This document shows positions 17,228 to 26,563 of a DNA stretch of 64,000 nucleotides, in pieces. How positions within the stretch are numbered: position 1 is the stretch's first letter; each line of letters begins with the position of its first letter. Both the position numbers and the translations under genes were made by a program. The DNA comes from UBA5239 sp031548025 (lineage in GTDB: Bacteria; Verrucomicrobiota; Lentisphaeria; Victivallales; Victivallaceae). The notes under the pieces are model-generated. The model searched no databases. It saw nothing but the letters and a program-made list of their open reading frames with translations, and was not told the origin of the DNA. Location: assembly GCA_031548025.1 (NCBI GenBank), contig JAVBRM010000005.1, positions 98,175-162,174 of the forward strand, in the 5' to 3' direction.

Positions 17228-18394
17228 TCAACGGTCTGACAGCAGATCTTTCAACTTATCATTGGCTTCGGCGATTTTTTCCGCCTTTTCCGCTTTGACC
17301 GGGACTTCCGGCTCAGGCGTAACGACGGTCTCGGAAGTCAATTTTTCCAGCCGGACATTTTCTTTTTTGATTTCCGCTTCCTTCAATTCTTCGGGAGACG
17401 GCTCCACGGGCTTTTTGAGTTCTTCTTTCTGAGTCAAGTTCTGGATGATGACTTCTCCATGCTTGTCGTCGTTCAGATAATCCGCAATATGCCCGCCGCT
17501 GACCACCCCGGCAGTTTCCACACTGTCGCGGCGCGCGGTTTCGATAACGTCGAGGAAATACTCTTCCAGACTCTTGCGCGGATGGTCGACCTGAAACTCA
17601 TCTTCCGCTCCGAAGTTGTCACGCAAAATCTTCAGTACCTTGGTGGTAACCTCCGGAGTGAGCACCGGAGTGATGATCCGGCTGGACTCGGTAATCGTCA
17701 GGAGTTCGCCCAAAGTCCCTTTGGCGCGGATTTTGCCGCCGTACATAATCATGACCCGGTCGCAAACGTCTTCCACGTCGTTAAGCATATGACTGGTGAT
17801 GATCACCGTCTTGCCGCGTTTTTTCAGATGCAGAATCAAGTCTTTGACTTCTTTGCAGCCGAGCGGGTCAAGACCCGATGTCGGCTCGTCGAGAATCAGC
17901 AATGCGGGGTCGTTGATCATCGCCTGGGCCAACCCGATACGACGGGCCATACCCTTGGAAAATTCACCCACCCGGCGCCGTTTGGCATGACTCAGCCCGA
18001 CCATCTCCAGCAATTGTTCGGTACGCAAATTGCGCTCTCCGGCGGAGAGGCCGAACAATGCGCCGAAAAAGTCCAGTGTTTCGCTGGCGGTCAGGTACTT
18101 GTAAAGATATGACTCTTCCGGCAGATAACCGATTTCCAGTTTGGTTTCCACCGCCCGCGGCGATTTACCCATTACCGAAAGCGTCCCGGCGGTGGGGTAA
18201 AGCAACCCCAGCAGCATCTTCACCGTAGTCGATTTGCCCGAGCCGTTGGGGCCGAGCAATCCGATGACTTCCCCGGGCTGGACTTCAAAATCAATATCGT
18301 TGACGGCCTTGGCTTTCGGCCGGCCCCAGAAATCCCGGAAAACCTTGGTCAGACCGATGGCCCTGACGATCGGCTGATTTGTACTCGTTGCCAT
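17228..18394 (-). CDS. ABC transporter ATP-binding protein
   Basis: A 388-residue ATPase. Walker A is GPNGSGKST (near 47-55), the signature is FSKGMARR in place of LSGGQ, Walker B is LLILDEP, and the switch His follows in VIITSHML. This variant signature is usual in ABC-2 exporters with NatA/CcmA-like ATPases. Residues beyond about 300 form a charged tail (many Glu and Lys), probably disordered and unusual for the family. It is encoded directly before its permease. Confidence 0.93.
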   Translation of the reverse strand: MATSTNQPIVRAIGLTKVFRDFWGRPKAKAVNDIDFEVQPGEVIGLLGPNGSGKSTTVKMLLGLLYPTAGTLSVMGKSPRAVETKLEIGYLPEESYLYKYLTASETLDFFGALFGLSAGERNLRTEQLLEMVGLSHAKRRRVGEFSKGMARRIGLAQAMINDPALLILDEPTSGLDPLGCKEVKDLILHLKKRGKTVIITSHMLNDVEDVCDRVMIMYGGKIRAKGTLGELLTITESSRIITPVLTPEVTTKVLKILRDNFGAEDEFQVDHPRKSLEEYFLDVIETARRDSVETAGVVSGGHIADYLNDDKHGEVIIQNLTQKEELKKPVEPSPEELKEAEIKKENVRLEKLTSETVVTPEPEVPVKAEKAEKIAEANDKLKDLLSDR

Positions 18395-18417
18395 ATGTGC
18401 TTATCCCGTATGTTGTT

Positions 18418-20439
18418 TTATAATAAATGGTCCTGGTTGCCCACAGTCAATTCCTCACCGCTGCGGACCAGGCGCGCACTGTTGAAAATAATCAGGATCG
18501 TACTCAGGGTATGCAGCACCGCCGCCAGAATCGGAGTCAAAATACCGATCAGCGCCAGGATCATCCCGCCGACGACGAACAGGAAACCGACAAATACGTT
18601 CTGATGCATGATCACATTCATCTTGCGGGAGAGCGACACCAGGGCCGGAATCCGGCGCAGGTCGTTGGTCATCAGCGCAATCGAGGCACTGTTGATCGCC
18701 ACGTCACTGCCGATGGCTCCCATCGCTATCCCAAGATCGCCGGCCGCCAGCGCCGGAGCGTCGTTCACCCCGTCGCCAACCACCGCCACGATCGAGTGCC
18801 GGTTAGCTTCCTTGACGAAATCCACCTTGCCTTCCGGCAGGCATTCACTGCGGAACTCGTCGATACTCAACTGTCCGGCCACCGCTTCCGCCACCGAACG
18901 GCGGTCCCCGGTAACCATGGCGCAATGGCGAACGCCCAGCGCTTTGAGGTCGGTAATCATCTTCGGAGCTTCCGTGCGCAACTTATCCCGCAAGCCGACC
19001 CAACCGATCAACTTGCCGTCCAATGCGACATAAACGATACTCAGATTGGCGGCTTCCTCGCCTTCCTGTGGAATAGCGAAACCGAGTGTTTCGAGCCAGG
19101 TAGCACGGCCGACCAGACATTTTTTGCCTTTGACTGCCGCACTGACGCCCTTGCCGTGAATTTCCTCGAAATCGGCGGCGGGACTCAGGGACAGACCGGC
19201 CTCTCCGGCCAGCTTCTGCAATGCTTTACCGGTCGGATGATTACTGTACTGTTCGGCGCTGGCCGCGATTTCCAGCAACTCGGCCGGTTCGGTACCTTCA
19301 AAAGGATTGAGCCGGACCACCGAGAGCAAACCATTGGTCAAAGTACCGGTTTTGTCGAAAACGAAGGTCCGGATCTTGGCCGCCAGCTCCAGGTGAGCCA
19401 CGTTTTTGATCAGAATACCCAGACGGGCGGCAGCAGCCACCGCCGCGACTACCGCGGTCGGAGTCGCCAGGACTACCGCGCACGGACAGGCGATAACCAT
19501 CAGAGTAATGACCTGCCGCATATTGCCGTTGGAGAACCACCAGGTGACCGCCGCCAGCATCAACACCGCCGGTGTATAATAAGCGGCATATTTGTCGATA
19601 ATACGGACGATCGGAGTTTTGGAGCCTTCCGCCGCCAGAATCCTATCTTTGACCCGGCCGAGAGTGGTATCTTCGCCGACTTTGGTCACTTCGATTTCCA
19701 CACCCCCGGTCAAGTTCTGAGTACCGGCATAAACGTCGTCGCCGACCGCTTTGTCCACCGGCACCGAGTCCCCGGTGATCGAGGCCTGGTTCACGGTGCT
19801 TTCGCCGCGGATGAGCCGGCCGTCCACCGGGAAGTTATCCCCGGCGCGAACGCGGACGATGTCGCCGACCTTGAGGTCAATGGCTTCGACGTCGACTTCT
19901 TTGCCGTCGCGCACCAGATGGGCGGTGCTCGGGGTCAGCTTGATCAGTTCTTCAATCGAACGCTGAGCGCCGCTGGCGGTACGCGTTTCGATGATAATCG
20001 TAATCAGCAGGAAAAAGGCGATAACTCCGGCAGTCTGGAAGTCCCCGCCGGCAATCGCCGCGAGAATCGCCAGAGCCACCAGCTCGTTCATGTAAACCTT
20101 GCCTTTCCACAAGTCCTTGACGGCAGTCACGATAATCGGAATCGCCATGATCACGGCGCCGAAAAGCGCACTGAATTCCGACGCCATTTCGTAACCCGGC
20201 AGAAACCAGTCGAGGATAAAGGAGTTGGCGGTGAAACAACCCCCGATCAGGGCAAAACTCAAACGCCCCATCGAACGGTCATGGCCGGTCCCTTCGGAAA
20301 CCTCGCCACAGGTCGGACAAGTAAAACCCTTGGCCGGATTGTGGTTGTGATTGTGATTATGCTGATGGTCATGATCATGGTCATGACTGTGATCGTGTCC
20401 GCAATTGCAAGTTTCGTTGGTCATAGTTTTTTCTGCCAT
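18418..20439 (-). CDS. Heavy-metal P1B-type ATPase with His-rich N-terminus
   Basis: A 673-residue cation-pumping ATPase. The first 30 residues alternate His with Asp or Asn and are followed by CPTCGE, a likely metal-binding tail. The membrane CPC motif (CPCAVVLATP), phosphorylation site DKTGTLT, the HP motif in SNHPTGKA and the hinge GDGVNDAPAL are all present, so it should be active. CPC with a His-rich tail fits Zn, Cd or Cu export; the metal cannot be settled by eye. There are only two bases between this gene and the SPFH gene upstream. GGAGG lies ten bases before the start. Confidence 0.93.
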   Translation of the reverse strand: MAEKTMTNETCNCGHDHSHDHDHDHQHNHNHNHNPAKGFTCPTCGEVSEGTGHDRSMGRLSFALIGGCFTANSFILDWFLPGYEMASEFSALFGAVIMAIPIIVTAVKDLWKGKVYMNELVALAILAAIAGGDFQTAGVIAFFLLITIIIETRTASGAQRSIEELIKLTPSTAHLVRDGKEVDVEAIDLKVGDIVRVRAGDNFPVDGRLIRGESTVNQASITGDSVPVDKAVGDDVYAGTQNLTGGVEIEVTKVGEDTTLGRVKDRILAAEGSKTPIVRIIDKYAAYYTPAVLMLAAVTWWFSNGNMRQVITLMVIACPCAVVLATPTAVVAAVAAAARLGILIKNVAHLELAAKIRTFVFDKTGTLTNGLLSVVRLNPFEGTEPAELLEIAASAEQYSNHPTGKALQKLAGEAGLSLSPAADFEEIHGKGVSAAVKGKKCLVGRATWLETLGFAIPQEGEEAANLSIVYVALDGKLIGWVGLRDKLRTEAPKMITDLKALGVRHCAMVTGDRRSVAEAVAGQLSIDEFRSECLPEGKVDFVKEANRHSIVAVVGDGVNDAPALAAGDLGIAMGAIGSDVAINSASIALMTNDLRRIPALVSLSRKMNVIMHQNVFVGFLFVVGGMILALIGILTPILAAVLHTLSTILIIFNSARLVRSGEELTVGNQDHLL

Positions 20440-20441
20440 GA

Positions 20442-21596
20442 TTAACGCCCTCCCGCTTCTGAATTATCAGCCTTTTTGGTGCGCTTGGGCTCGGGATTGA
20501 GCTTCAACCGGACCTGGCGGCGTTTCTCGCCGGTGCTGTCGCTGCCGACAATGTATTTTTCATTGACGGAATTCAGAACCGAGGACAGGGTGCTGTTGTA
20601 AAGTGCCATCAGTACCGTATCCGGGCTGTTTTTATATTGTTCATAGATATTGGTGAAGTAAATCGACTCGGATTTAACCTGAGCCACAATCCGGGTATGA
20701 TAGGTTTGGGCTTCGGACCGGATCATCTGAGCCTTGACCTGGGTATCGTTTTCAACGCTGATGCAATATTCACGCGCTTTTTCGATTTCCGAACTGCGGA
20801 CCTGATTGGCCTCGGTGACTTCGCTGAACGCCTTGCGGGTACTCTTGGGCGGAACCGCCTGTTTCAAAATCACGTTGCTGATTTCCATTCCCAGGTCCAT
20901 CTGGGTCACCAGTTTAACAAACTGCGCCTGGACTTCATCCGAAAACGCTTTGTTGTCATAGAGTAATTCCCTGATCTCCTTACCGGCGCTGACTTTCAAA
21001 ACCACGCCGCTGAAAAGATTGGACAACATCGTCTGAGGTCCACGAGTTCCCTGCTGCTCTTTGGTTTTCGGATCAAACTGCATGGCATCCGGATCCAACG
21101 GATTCACCGGGCCGAGTACAGTTTCATAATACTTACGCGGATTGGACACCCGGTATTCGATAGCCCATGAGGAGTGAATGATATTGGCATCCCCCGTCAA
21201 CAGGTACCGGTCTGTTCCCGGTACCAGCGGTCCGCCGGCGTCACCCATTTCCGGATTCTGCATCTGCATATCAGCCTGGGCATTGAAATCAATATTAATG
21301 ATCTGCGGGCTGGTCTTGATATAGACGAAGCTGTTCACCGGCGACGGCAGATACCAGCGCCATCCTTCCGTCATCGTGGCAACATATTTGCCGAAACGCA
21401 GAACAATGGCGGATTCCTGCGGGCCAACCCGGCACAAACCACTGATGGTGACATAATAAACGAGCATTCCCATGATCACCAGGACCATGCCGAAAAACAG
21501 GAACTTAACCCAATTGACCAGCGTTTTCAGACCAAGGTCAAAACGCCCGCCGGGCTCGACTCCCTGATTTTGTCTTTCTTGATTCAGATTATCCAT
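20442..21596 (-). CDS. SPFH/Band 7 protein, HflK-like
   Basis: A 384-residue protein with one N-terminal membrane helix (about 30-55) followed by an SPFH domain starting CRVGPQESAIVLRFGKY and a Glu/Lys/Ala-rich coil. In the HflK/HflC family such proteins form large membrane rings that control FtsH protease. The ATG at 21596 with GGAG nine bases upstream is preferred over the TTG six bases earlier. Third of three tandem SPFH genes. An internal insert (MQMQNPEMGDAGG, about residue 115) lengthens the domain compared with E. coli HflK. Confidence 0.85.
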   Translation of the reverse strand: MDNLNQERQNQGVEPGGRFDLGLKTLVNWVKFLFFGMVLVIMGMLVYYVTISGLCRVGPQESAIVLRFGKYVATMTEGWRWYLPSPVNSFVYIKTSPQIINIDFNAQADMQMQNPEMGDAGGPLVPGTDRYLLTGDANIIHSSWAIEYRVSNPRKYYETVLGPVNPLDPDAMQFDPKTKEQQGTRGPQTMLSNLFSGVVLKVSAGKEIRELLYDNKAFSDEVQAQFVKLVTQMDLGMEISNVILKQAVPPKSTRKAFSEVTEANQVRSSEIEKAREYCISVENDTQVKAQMIRSEAQTYHTRIVAQVKSESIYFTNIYEQYKNSPDTVLMALYNSTLSSVLNSVNEKYIVGSDSTGEKRRQVRLKLNPEPKRTKKADNSEAGGR

Positions 21597-21611
21597 GAAC
21601 AATTCTCCGAA

Positions 21612-22559
21612 TTACTTGTTGCCGGCCGGGGACGGTTGGCTCAAGGTTTCGGCATTCATCTGCAGCAGATCGAACGGAGCCGATTTGGTATCGATAATCA
21701 GAGTGGTCTTATCCTGCATGACTTTTTTGAGGGATTCGAGCTTGCGAAGGAAAGCGGCCAGCTGCGGTTCCTGTTTGAACACCGCATAATACTGAGCGGC
21801 TTCGGCATCGCCTTTAGCCCGGATCATCTGAGCTTCGGCTTCGGCTTCGGCCAGCACCTGCTGGGCCTTGACGTCGGCGTCGTTGCGCATCTTCTTGGCA
21901 TCGGCTTCGCCTTTGAAACGATAAAGAGCCGCTTCCGTGTTACGCTCTTTCTTCATTCTTTCGAATACTTTTTCCGTAATGTTTTCCGGAATATTGAGCG
22001 AGCGGATACCGACGGTTTCGACTTTGATACCGTAAGATTTGGTAATGTTCCCCAAACGCTCGGTCATCTCTTTTTCCATTTCCGAAAGCTTCATCTCTTC
22101 AGACTTGACGTTGATCAACTGCTTGAACTCATAGCGTCCGAAAGTCTCGGTTTTCACACTGCGCATCCAGGTGTTGAGGTTTTCTTCGGCATTGGTGACA
22201 TCCACCAGTTTTTTGTAAAAGGTAACCGGGTCTTCGATTTTGTAAATGGTATAAACACCGGCGATGATGTTATGCCCGTCTTTAGTCAAAGTCTCTTCCA
22301 GTTTGCCGACATTGCCGTCGAAAATCCGGAAACGGTTGTCAAACTTCTCAATCTTCTGAATGGGATAAGGATACCGGAAATGCAACCCCGGGCCGATCGG
22401 CTTCTCGCTGACTTTGGACATGGTGACCACCAGAGCGGTCTCCCGGTCTTCCACCTGATATGAAAAAATAACGGTGAGGAAAATAGCGGCTACCATTATC
22501 CCCAACAACATTGTGGCCCACGGTTTGGTGGTTTTGACGTGCGCGGTGTCTGTGCTCAT
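21612..22559 (-). CDS. SPFH/Band 7 protein, HflC-like
   Basis: A 315-residue protein, close to HflC in length and order: membrane helix about 17-36, SPFH domain from VEDRETALVVTMSKV, the GPGLHFRYPYPIQKI segment typical of HflC, and an alanine/glutamate-rich coil (AEAEAQMIRAKGDAEAAQYY) near the end. It should pair with the two neighbouring SPFH proteins. 15 bp separate it from the next gene and 42 bp from the one before. Confidence 0.9.
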   Translation of the reverse strand: MSTDTAHVKTTKPWATMLLGIMVAAIFLTVIFSYQVEDRETALVVTMSKVSEKPIGPGLHFRYPYPIQKIEKFDNRFRIFDGNVGKLEETLTKDGHNIIAGVYTIYKIEDPVTFYKKLVDVTNAEENLNTWMRSVKTETFGRYEFKQLINVKSEEMKLSEMEKEMTERLGNITKSYGIKVETVGIRSLNIPENITEKVFERMKKERNTEAALYRFKGEADAKKMRNDADVKAQQVLAEAEAEAQMIRAKGDAEAAQYYAVFKQEPQLAAFLRKLESLKKVMQDKTTLIIDTKSAPFDLLQMNAETLSQPSPAGNK

Positions 22560-22601
22560 ATTTTTACAGGCTCCCTTGTGTTTGTTATATTATTTTGATT
22601 A

Positions 22602-24518
22602 TTAACGTGATAATTCGCCAAGATCGGTATCAATCAGGTCAAGCTGGCCTTTCTTCTCGAAATTCAATTCGTAGATTTCATATTCCAGCGAACCGCTCAT
22701 GATATACTTCCGGGCATTGTTGCCGTCCCGCTCCAGCATGTCCAGGTAACTGCGGAGCATGAAATACTGCGGCAACACCTTGTAGGCGGTCATCTGGCGC
22801 TCGAAGCGTTCGCTTTCCGCCTTGGAGACCGCTTTTACCTGATACGAATACGAAGTGGCGTCGGCCAATATCCGGCTCTTGGAGGCTTCGATGCCGGGAA
22901 TGACTTTGTTGACATAAGCTTTGGCTTCATACCCCATGGTTTCCATTTCTTCCATGGCGCCGACCACATTCTGAAACTCGGCGGCCACGCCTTCCGGCGG
23001 GTGGGCATCGTGAATATTCACGCGGACGATCTCCAATCCCAACCGCAAACGGTCGGCTTCGGCCTGAATCAGGCGCTTCAAATCATCGGCGGCCTTGCCG
23101 CGTCCGCTGGACATGATGTCAAAAATCGAGACGCTGGCAAAATATTTACTGGTGATCTGTTCACCGATATTTTTCAGGAAACCCGCGGCGTCCTGATTGC
23201 GGAACGCATAATCATTGAGCTGCGATTTGCGGATCCGGTATTGCAACGGAATGCTGCTGCCGATCTGCGAAACCGGGGTGGTGGACTTGTCATCCGTTTC
23301 GGAAGCAACCAGATAATTGACTTCCTTGGCATAATGCTGTTTACCCCAACTGACGACTTCCGGTCGGCTCTTCTTGCCGTCGGCGCCGACCATCTCCGCC
23401 CCGATGAAAATCTGGTGGACTTCATCGCAGGAATAAGTCAGGACCTTACCGAACGGGAAAGGCCATTTTAAGTAAACACCAGGCTCAAGCGGCTGGGAAT
23501 TGACGATTTTGCCAAAACTCATTTTGATCCCGACCTCATTGGGGCCGACCTCGGAAATACAGGTAAAAGCCCAGAGAACCAGGAACCAGGCAATCAGCAT
23601 ACGGAACAACGCGCGTTCCAGGAAACTGTAAATCCAAGTGCCGGAAACCTTGAAACCGAACTGATAGTCAAGGGTATTGGCAATATTCCGGGCGACACCG
23701 CCGGGCTCAGTGAACAGCGCCAGGAAACGGCTTTCAAACACCGGACGCGGCGCTTCCAGCGACCGCGGACGGTAAAACTCGGTAATGAAACTCAGAATCA
23801 GCTCGATCCCCAACACGCCGAAGCAGACAAAGGCGATCTTGGCCAGCACTTCATTGGGTTCCAGCATCTTGTAAGAATAACAAATTGAACCGATCAACGA
23901 CAACAGCGCGATAATCCCGGCGGCGATCATCCACGCTCCCATCGGCCGCAACCAACGGTAAAGCTCGTCTTTCGACTGCCCGATAAAGAAGGTCCCCAGC
24001 ATCGAAATCAGCATGATGATGAAAGAAACCGCCGCGGTATACATGGAGTCGACCGGAATCGGAGCCGCCTGACGGCTATGCCACGCCGACCAGCAGGAGA
24101 ACATCAACGAAAAGATCAGGATTGCCGCGATTATGGCGATGACATACGGAGCGTATTTACGGAAGTTCATGAAGGAGCGACCGGAGGTAAAGCGCACATC
24201 CTCATTGACATCGAAAGCGGCGTGACTCTCTTTGCGCTTCTCCAGATTGTGCTTGTCTTCCTCTTCCTGGTAGGCGCTCTTGGCCATGCTGCCGTACACG
24301 GCAGCGGCAATCGCATACAACGTCGCCACCGAGAACGGGATGATCATCAGCGCGAAAACATCGCTGCCGGCCCAGGTTCCATATTTTGTCAACGTGGTTA
24401 CTCCCAATACGGCGACGGTGATTATACCGAGCAGATTGAGAACACCGCCGCCGATTGCCAACATCATCAGCAATCGGGACTTTTCGTAGTTTTCATGCAG
24501 CCTCGTATCCTTTTCCAT
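22602..24518 (-). CDS. Polytopic SPFH protein, HflK-like with multi-helix N-terminus
   Basis: A 638-residue protein. The N-terminal half has about seven predicted membrane helices (roughly 16-38, 48-70, 125-150, 165-187, 195-220, 225-247, 305-325); the second half is an SPFH domain (from VGPNEVGIKMSFGKIV) with a coil rich in alanine and lysine. Ordinary HflK has one membrane helix, so the long membrane part is odd and may anchor or extend the ring. First gene of the seven-gene minus-strand block; GAGG lies shortly before the start. Confidence 0.8.
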   Translation of the reverse strand: MEKDTRLHENYEKSRLLMMLAIGGGVLNLLGIITVAVLGVTTLTKYGTWAGSDVFALMIIPFSVATLYAIAAAVYGSMAKSAYQEEEDKHNLEKRKESHAAFDVNEDVRFTSGRSFMNFRKYAPYVIAIIAAILIFSLMFSCWSAWHSRQAAPIPVDSMYTAAVSFIIMLISMLGTFFIGQSKDELYRWLRPMGAWMIAAGIIALLSLIGSICYSYKMLEPNEVLAKIAFVCFGVLGIELILSFITEFYRPRSLEAPRPVFESRFLALFTEPGGVARNIANTLDYQFGFKVSGTWIYSFLERALFRMLIAWFLVLWAFTCISEVGPNEVGIKMSFGKIVNSQPLEPGVYLKWPFPFGKVLTYSCDEVHQIFIGAEMVGADGKKSRPEVVSWGKQHYAKEVNYLVASETDDKSTTPVSQIGSSIPLQYRIRKSQLNDYAFRNQDAAGFLKNIGEQITSKYFASVSIFDIMSSGRGKAADDLKRLIQAEADRLRLGLEIVRVNIHDAHPPEGVAAEFQNVVGAMEEMETMGYEAKAYVNKVIPGIEASKSRILADATSYSYQVKAVSKAESERFERQMTAYKVLPQYFMLRSYLDMLERDGNNARKYIMSGSLEYEIYELNFEKKGQLDLIDTDLGELSR

Positions 24519-24666
24519 TGCATCCTCTACATTATTTTAGTTTACTTTTTCATTAATCTTAACCATAAGATACACAATGTTCGGAGCAAAAACAAATGAT
24601 TTCAAAAAAAATTCATAGTATTTTAATCCTCGAAAGCCCCTTTTCGCCAATTTGCGCAACCTTAAA

Positions 24667-24694
24667 TTGAAAACCATTGCATACATGATATATT
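24667..24694 (+). promoter_or_regulatory. Promoter of the GT8 pair
   Basis: TTGAAA (24667-24672) and TATATT (24689-24694) are spaced by 16 bp, 44 bp before the GT8 start codon. It lies in the AT-rich gap between the divergent SPFH block and the glycosyltransferases. Candidate by consensus only. Confidence 0.5.
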
Positions 24695-24738
24695 GACGCC
24701 GAACATATTTTTAATGCTTTTCGCTTAGGTGTGGACTT

Positions 24739-25674
24739 ATGAACCAGAATATAATACATGTTGCAATTGCCACCGATAAGAACTTTATGAATCACGCCAT
24801 GGTGGCGGCCGCCTCGATCTTGGACCATACTCCGGATGCCGAAGTAAATCTATATCTCCTTTACGACGATTTGACTGCCCCGGACCTGGAACGCTTTAAA
24901 ACCCTGAACAAGATCAAGGCATTTAATCTTGTTCCATTTCATATTGAGGAAGCGTTTTTCAAATCATGGCCCAAGTTTCGCGGCTCCATGTCGCCGTATT
25001 ACCGGCTGGCCCTGCCGGAACTCCTCCCGGAAGTCGATAAAATAATCTATCTCGATTGCGATCTGGTGGTCTTGGACGACTTGAATAAACTGTGGGAAAT
25101 CGAACTGGGAGAGGCTCCCTTGGCCGCCATTACCACCAAAGTGTCGGATAAATACCTGGCCATGTTGAATTTACCGCCCAAGGCCAGGTACTTCAACTCC
25201 GGGGTTTTGATCATGAATCTGCGTAAGTTGAGGTCCGTCAATTTCGAAGCCGATTATTTTGAAGTCATTAAAACTCTTGGCGAGAAACTTAAATATTACG
25301 ATCAGGATGTTTTGAATATCACTCATAACAAAACTTTTCTGGAACTCCCGCTGAAGTGGAATATGGTAAATACCGTCTATCGCACCGCGCCGGAAAATCA
25401 ACCTCATCCGGAACCTGAAATCCGGGAAGCCCTCGCCAATCCGGGAATCGCCCACTTCAACGGGCTTCATAAGCCATGGATGGTGTTCAAAAACACCCAT
25501 CATCCATATGCATTCTGTTACCGTCATTACGCCGCCATGGCAGGCCTGCCGGCTTCTGAGCAACTCAAACTTTTCATCAAATCACTGTTGACGGGCAGGC
25601 TCAGCCGCCCACGGCAGAAAGTTCCGTGGAACAGCTCCATCATCAACCGGAATATCATCAAAAAACACGGATAA
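24739..25674 (+). CDS. Glycosyltransferase family 8
   Basis: A 311-residue GT8 enzyme, a retaining transferase that uses UDP-glucose or UDP-galactose. Seen: N-terminal VAIATDKNFMNHAMVAAASIL (nucleotide-binding start) and the metal-binding DxD in IIYLDCDLVV (about 96-105). HFNGLHKPW near the end is the family's C-terminal motif. Members such as WaaO/WaaJ build the LPS outer core, which fits the WaaP-like and EptA-like genes nearby. AGGTG precedes the start. Followed after 7 bp by a second GT8. Confidence 0.92.
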   Translation: MNQNIIHVAIATDKNFMNHAMVAAASILDHTPDAEVNLYLLYDDLTAPDLERFKTLNKIKAFNLVPFHIEEAFFKSWPKFRGSMSPYYRLALPELLPEVDKIIYLDCDLVVLDDLNKLWEIELGEAPLAAITTKVSDKYLAMLNLPPKARYFNSGVLIMNLRKLRSVNFEADYFEVIKTLGEKLKYYDQDVLNITHNKTFLELPLKWNMVNTVYRTAPENQPHPEPEIREALANPGIAHFNGLHKPWMVFKNTHHPYAFCYRHYAAMAGLPASEQLKLFIKSLLTGRLSRPRQKVPWNSSIINRNIIKKHG

Positions 25675-25681
25675 AACAGCT

Positions 25682-26563
25682 ATGAATGTTAAATTGGTTT
25701 TCCTGACCGACGATAATTTTGTCCAACATTTATGCACAGCCGCAGCTTCCGCCATACTTAATTGTTCGCGCCCGCTGGATATTTATGTTCTGCATGACGG
25801 TCTGAGTGAAACTTCACAGAAAAACATCCGAAAGCTTGAAGAGCTGGGCAATGCCACCGTCTCATTCAAACAAATGCTCATGGACGATTATGCCATGGCG
25901 CCGGCCTGTAAACAATGGCCGCGCCTGATTTATGCCAAACTGAATCTTCAGGAACTCCCCCTCGACAAAATCATTCTGCTTGATTGTGATGTGATAGTCC
26001 TGGATGACTTGGCAAAGCTTTATGATCTTCCACTGGAAGGAAAACCGATCGGCGCCTGCCATAGCCTGACATCCCGCAAAAGGTTGGAATATCTCGGAAT
26101 AGATCCATTGGATTACCTGAATGCCGGAATGTTGTTGATTGACCTGAACGAATGCCGGCGTCTGGATTGTAAACGCGGATTCATGGAATTGACCCAGAAA
26201 TACGCCAGTATCATCAAGTTTCAGGAACAGGATATTCTCAATCTTTACTTCAAGGGCAATTGGAAACGCATCAGCAACCGTTGGAATCTTTTCAATAACT
26301 TAAACCGCAGACGGATCAAGAAACTGGCGATGTACGACTATGCCATGCTGGATGAAGCTTTGAAAAATCCGGGTATCGTCCATTATACTACCTATAAACC
26401 CTGGAATAAGCCCTTTCCGATAACCTCTTATGAGCATTATTACCGTGATTACCTGAAATACACTCCATATAAAGATTACAAATTCCCGACCCCATCGCTG
26501 AAAGATTACCTGCAATACATTCAAGCCAAATTGGTTCTGGCCTATAAAAATACTTTTTACTGA
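25682..26563 (+). CDS. Glycosyltransferase family 8
   Basis: A 293-residue paralogue of the preceding enzyme, with DxD in IILLDCDVIV (about 97-106), NAGMLLIDL in the middle and the HYTTYKPWNKP motif near the end. It is cotranscribed with the first GT8. Its last seven bases overlap the end of a GT2 gene on the other strand. The sugar and acceptor cannot be told from sequence. Confidence 0.92.
   Translation: MNVKLVFLTDDNFVQHLCTAAASAILNCSRPLDIYVLHDGLSETSQKNIRKLEELGNATVSFKQMLMDDYAMAPACKQWPRLIYAKLNLQELPLDKIILLDCDVIVLDDLAKLYDLPLEGKPIGACHSLTSRKRLEYLGIDPLDYLNAGMLLIDLNECRRLDCKRGFMELTQKYASIIKFQEQDILNLYFKGNWKRISNRWNLFNNLNRRRIKKLAMYDYAMLDEALKNPGIVHYTTYKPWNKPFPITSYEHYYRDYLKYTPYKDYKFPTPSLKDYLQYIQAKLVLAYKNTFY

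Noticed and set aside
18427..20445. Long plus-strand open frame opposite the P-type ATPase
   Set aside because: Its composition (many His, Arg, Gln) mirrors the ATPase codons, and the ATPase has all family motifs. No domain is visible in the antisense reading.
21174..22463. Plus-strand frame of 429 codons opposite the SPFH genes
   Set aside because: Crosses two real genes on the other strand and has no protein-like pattern.
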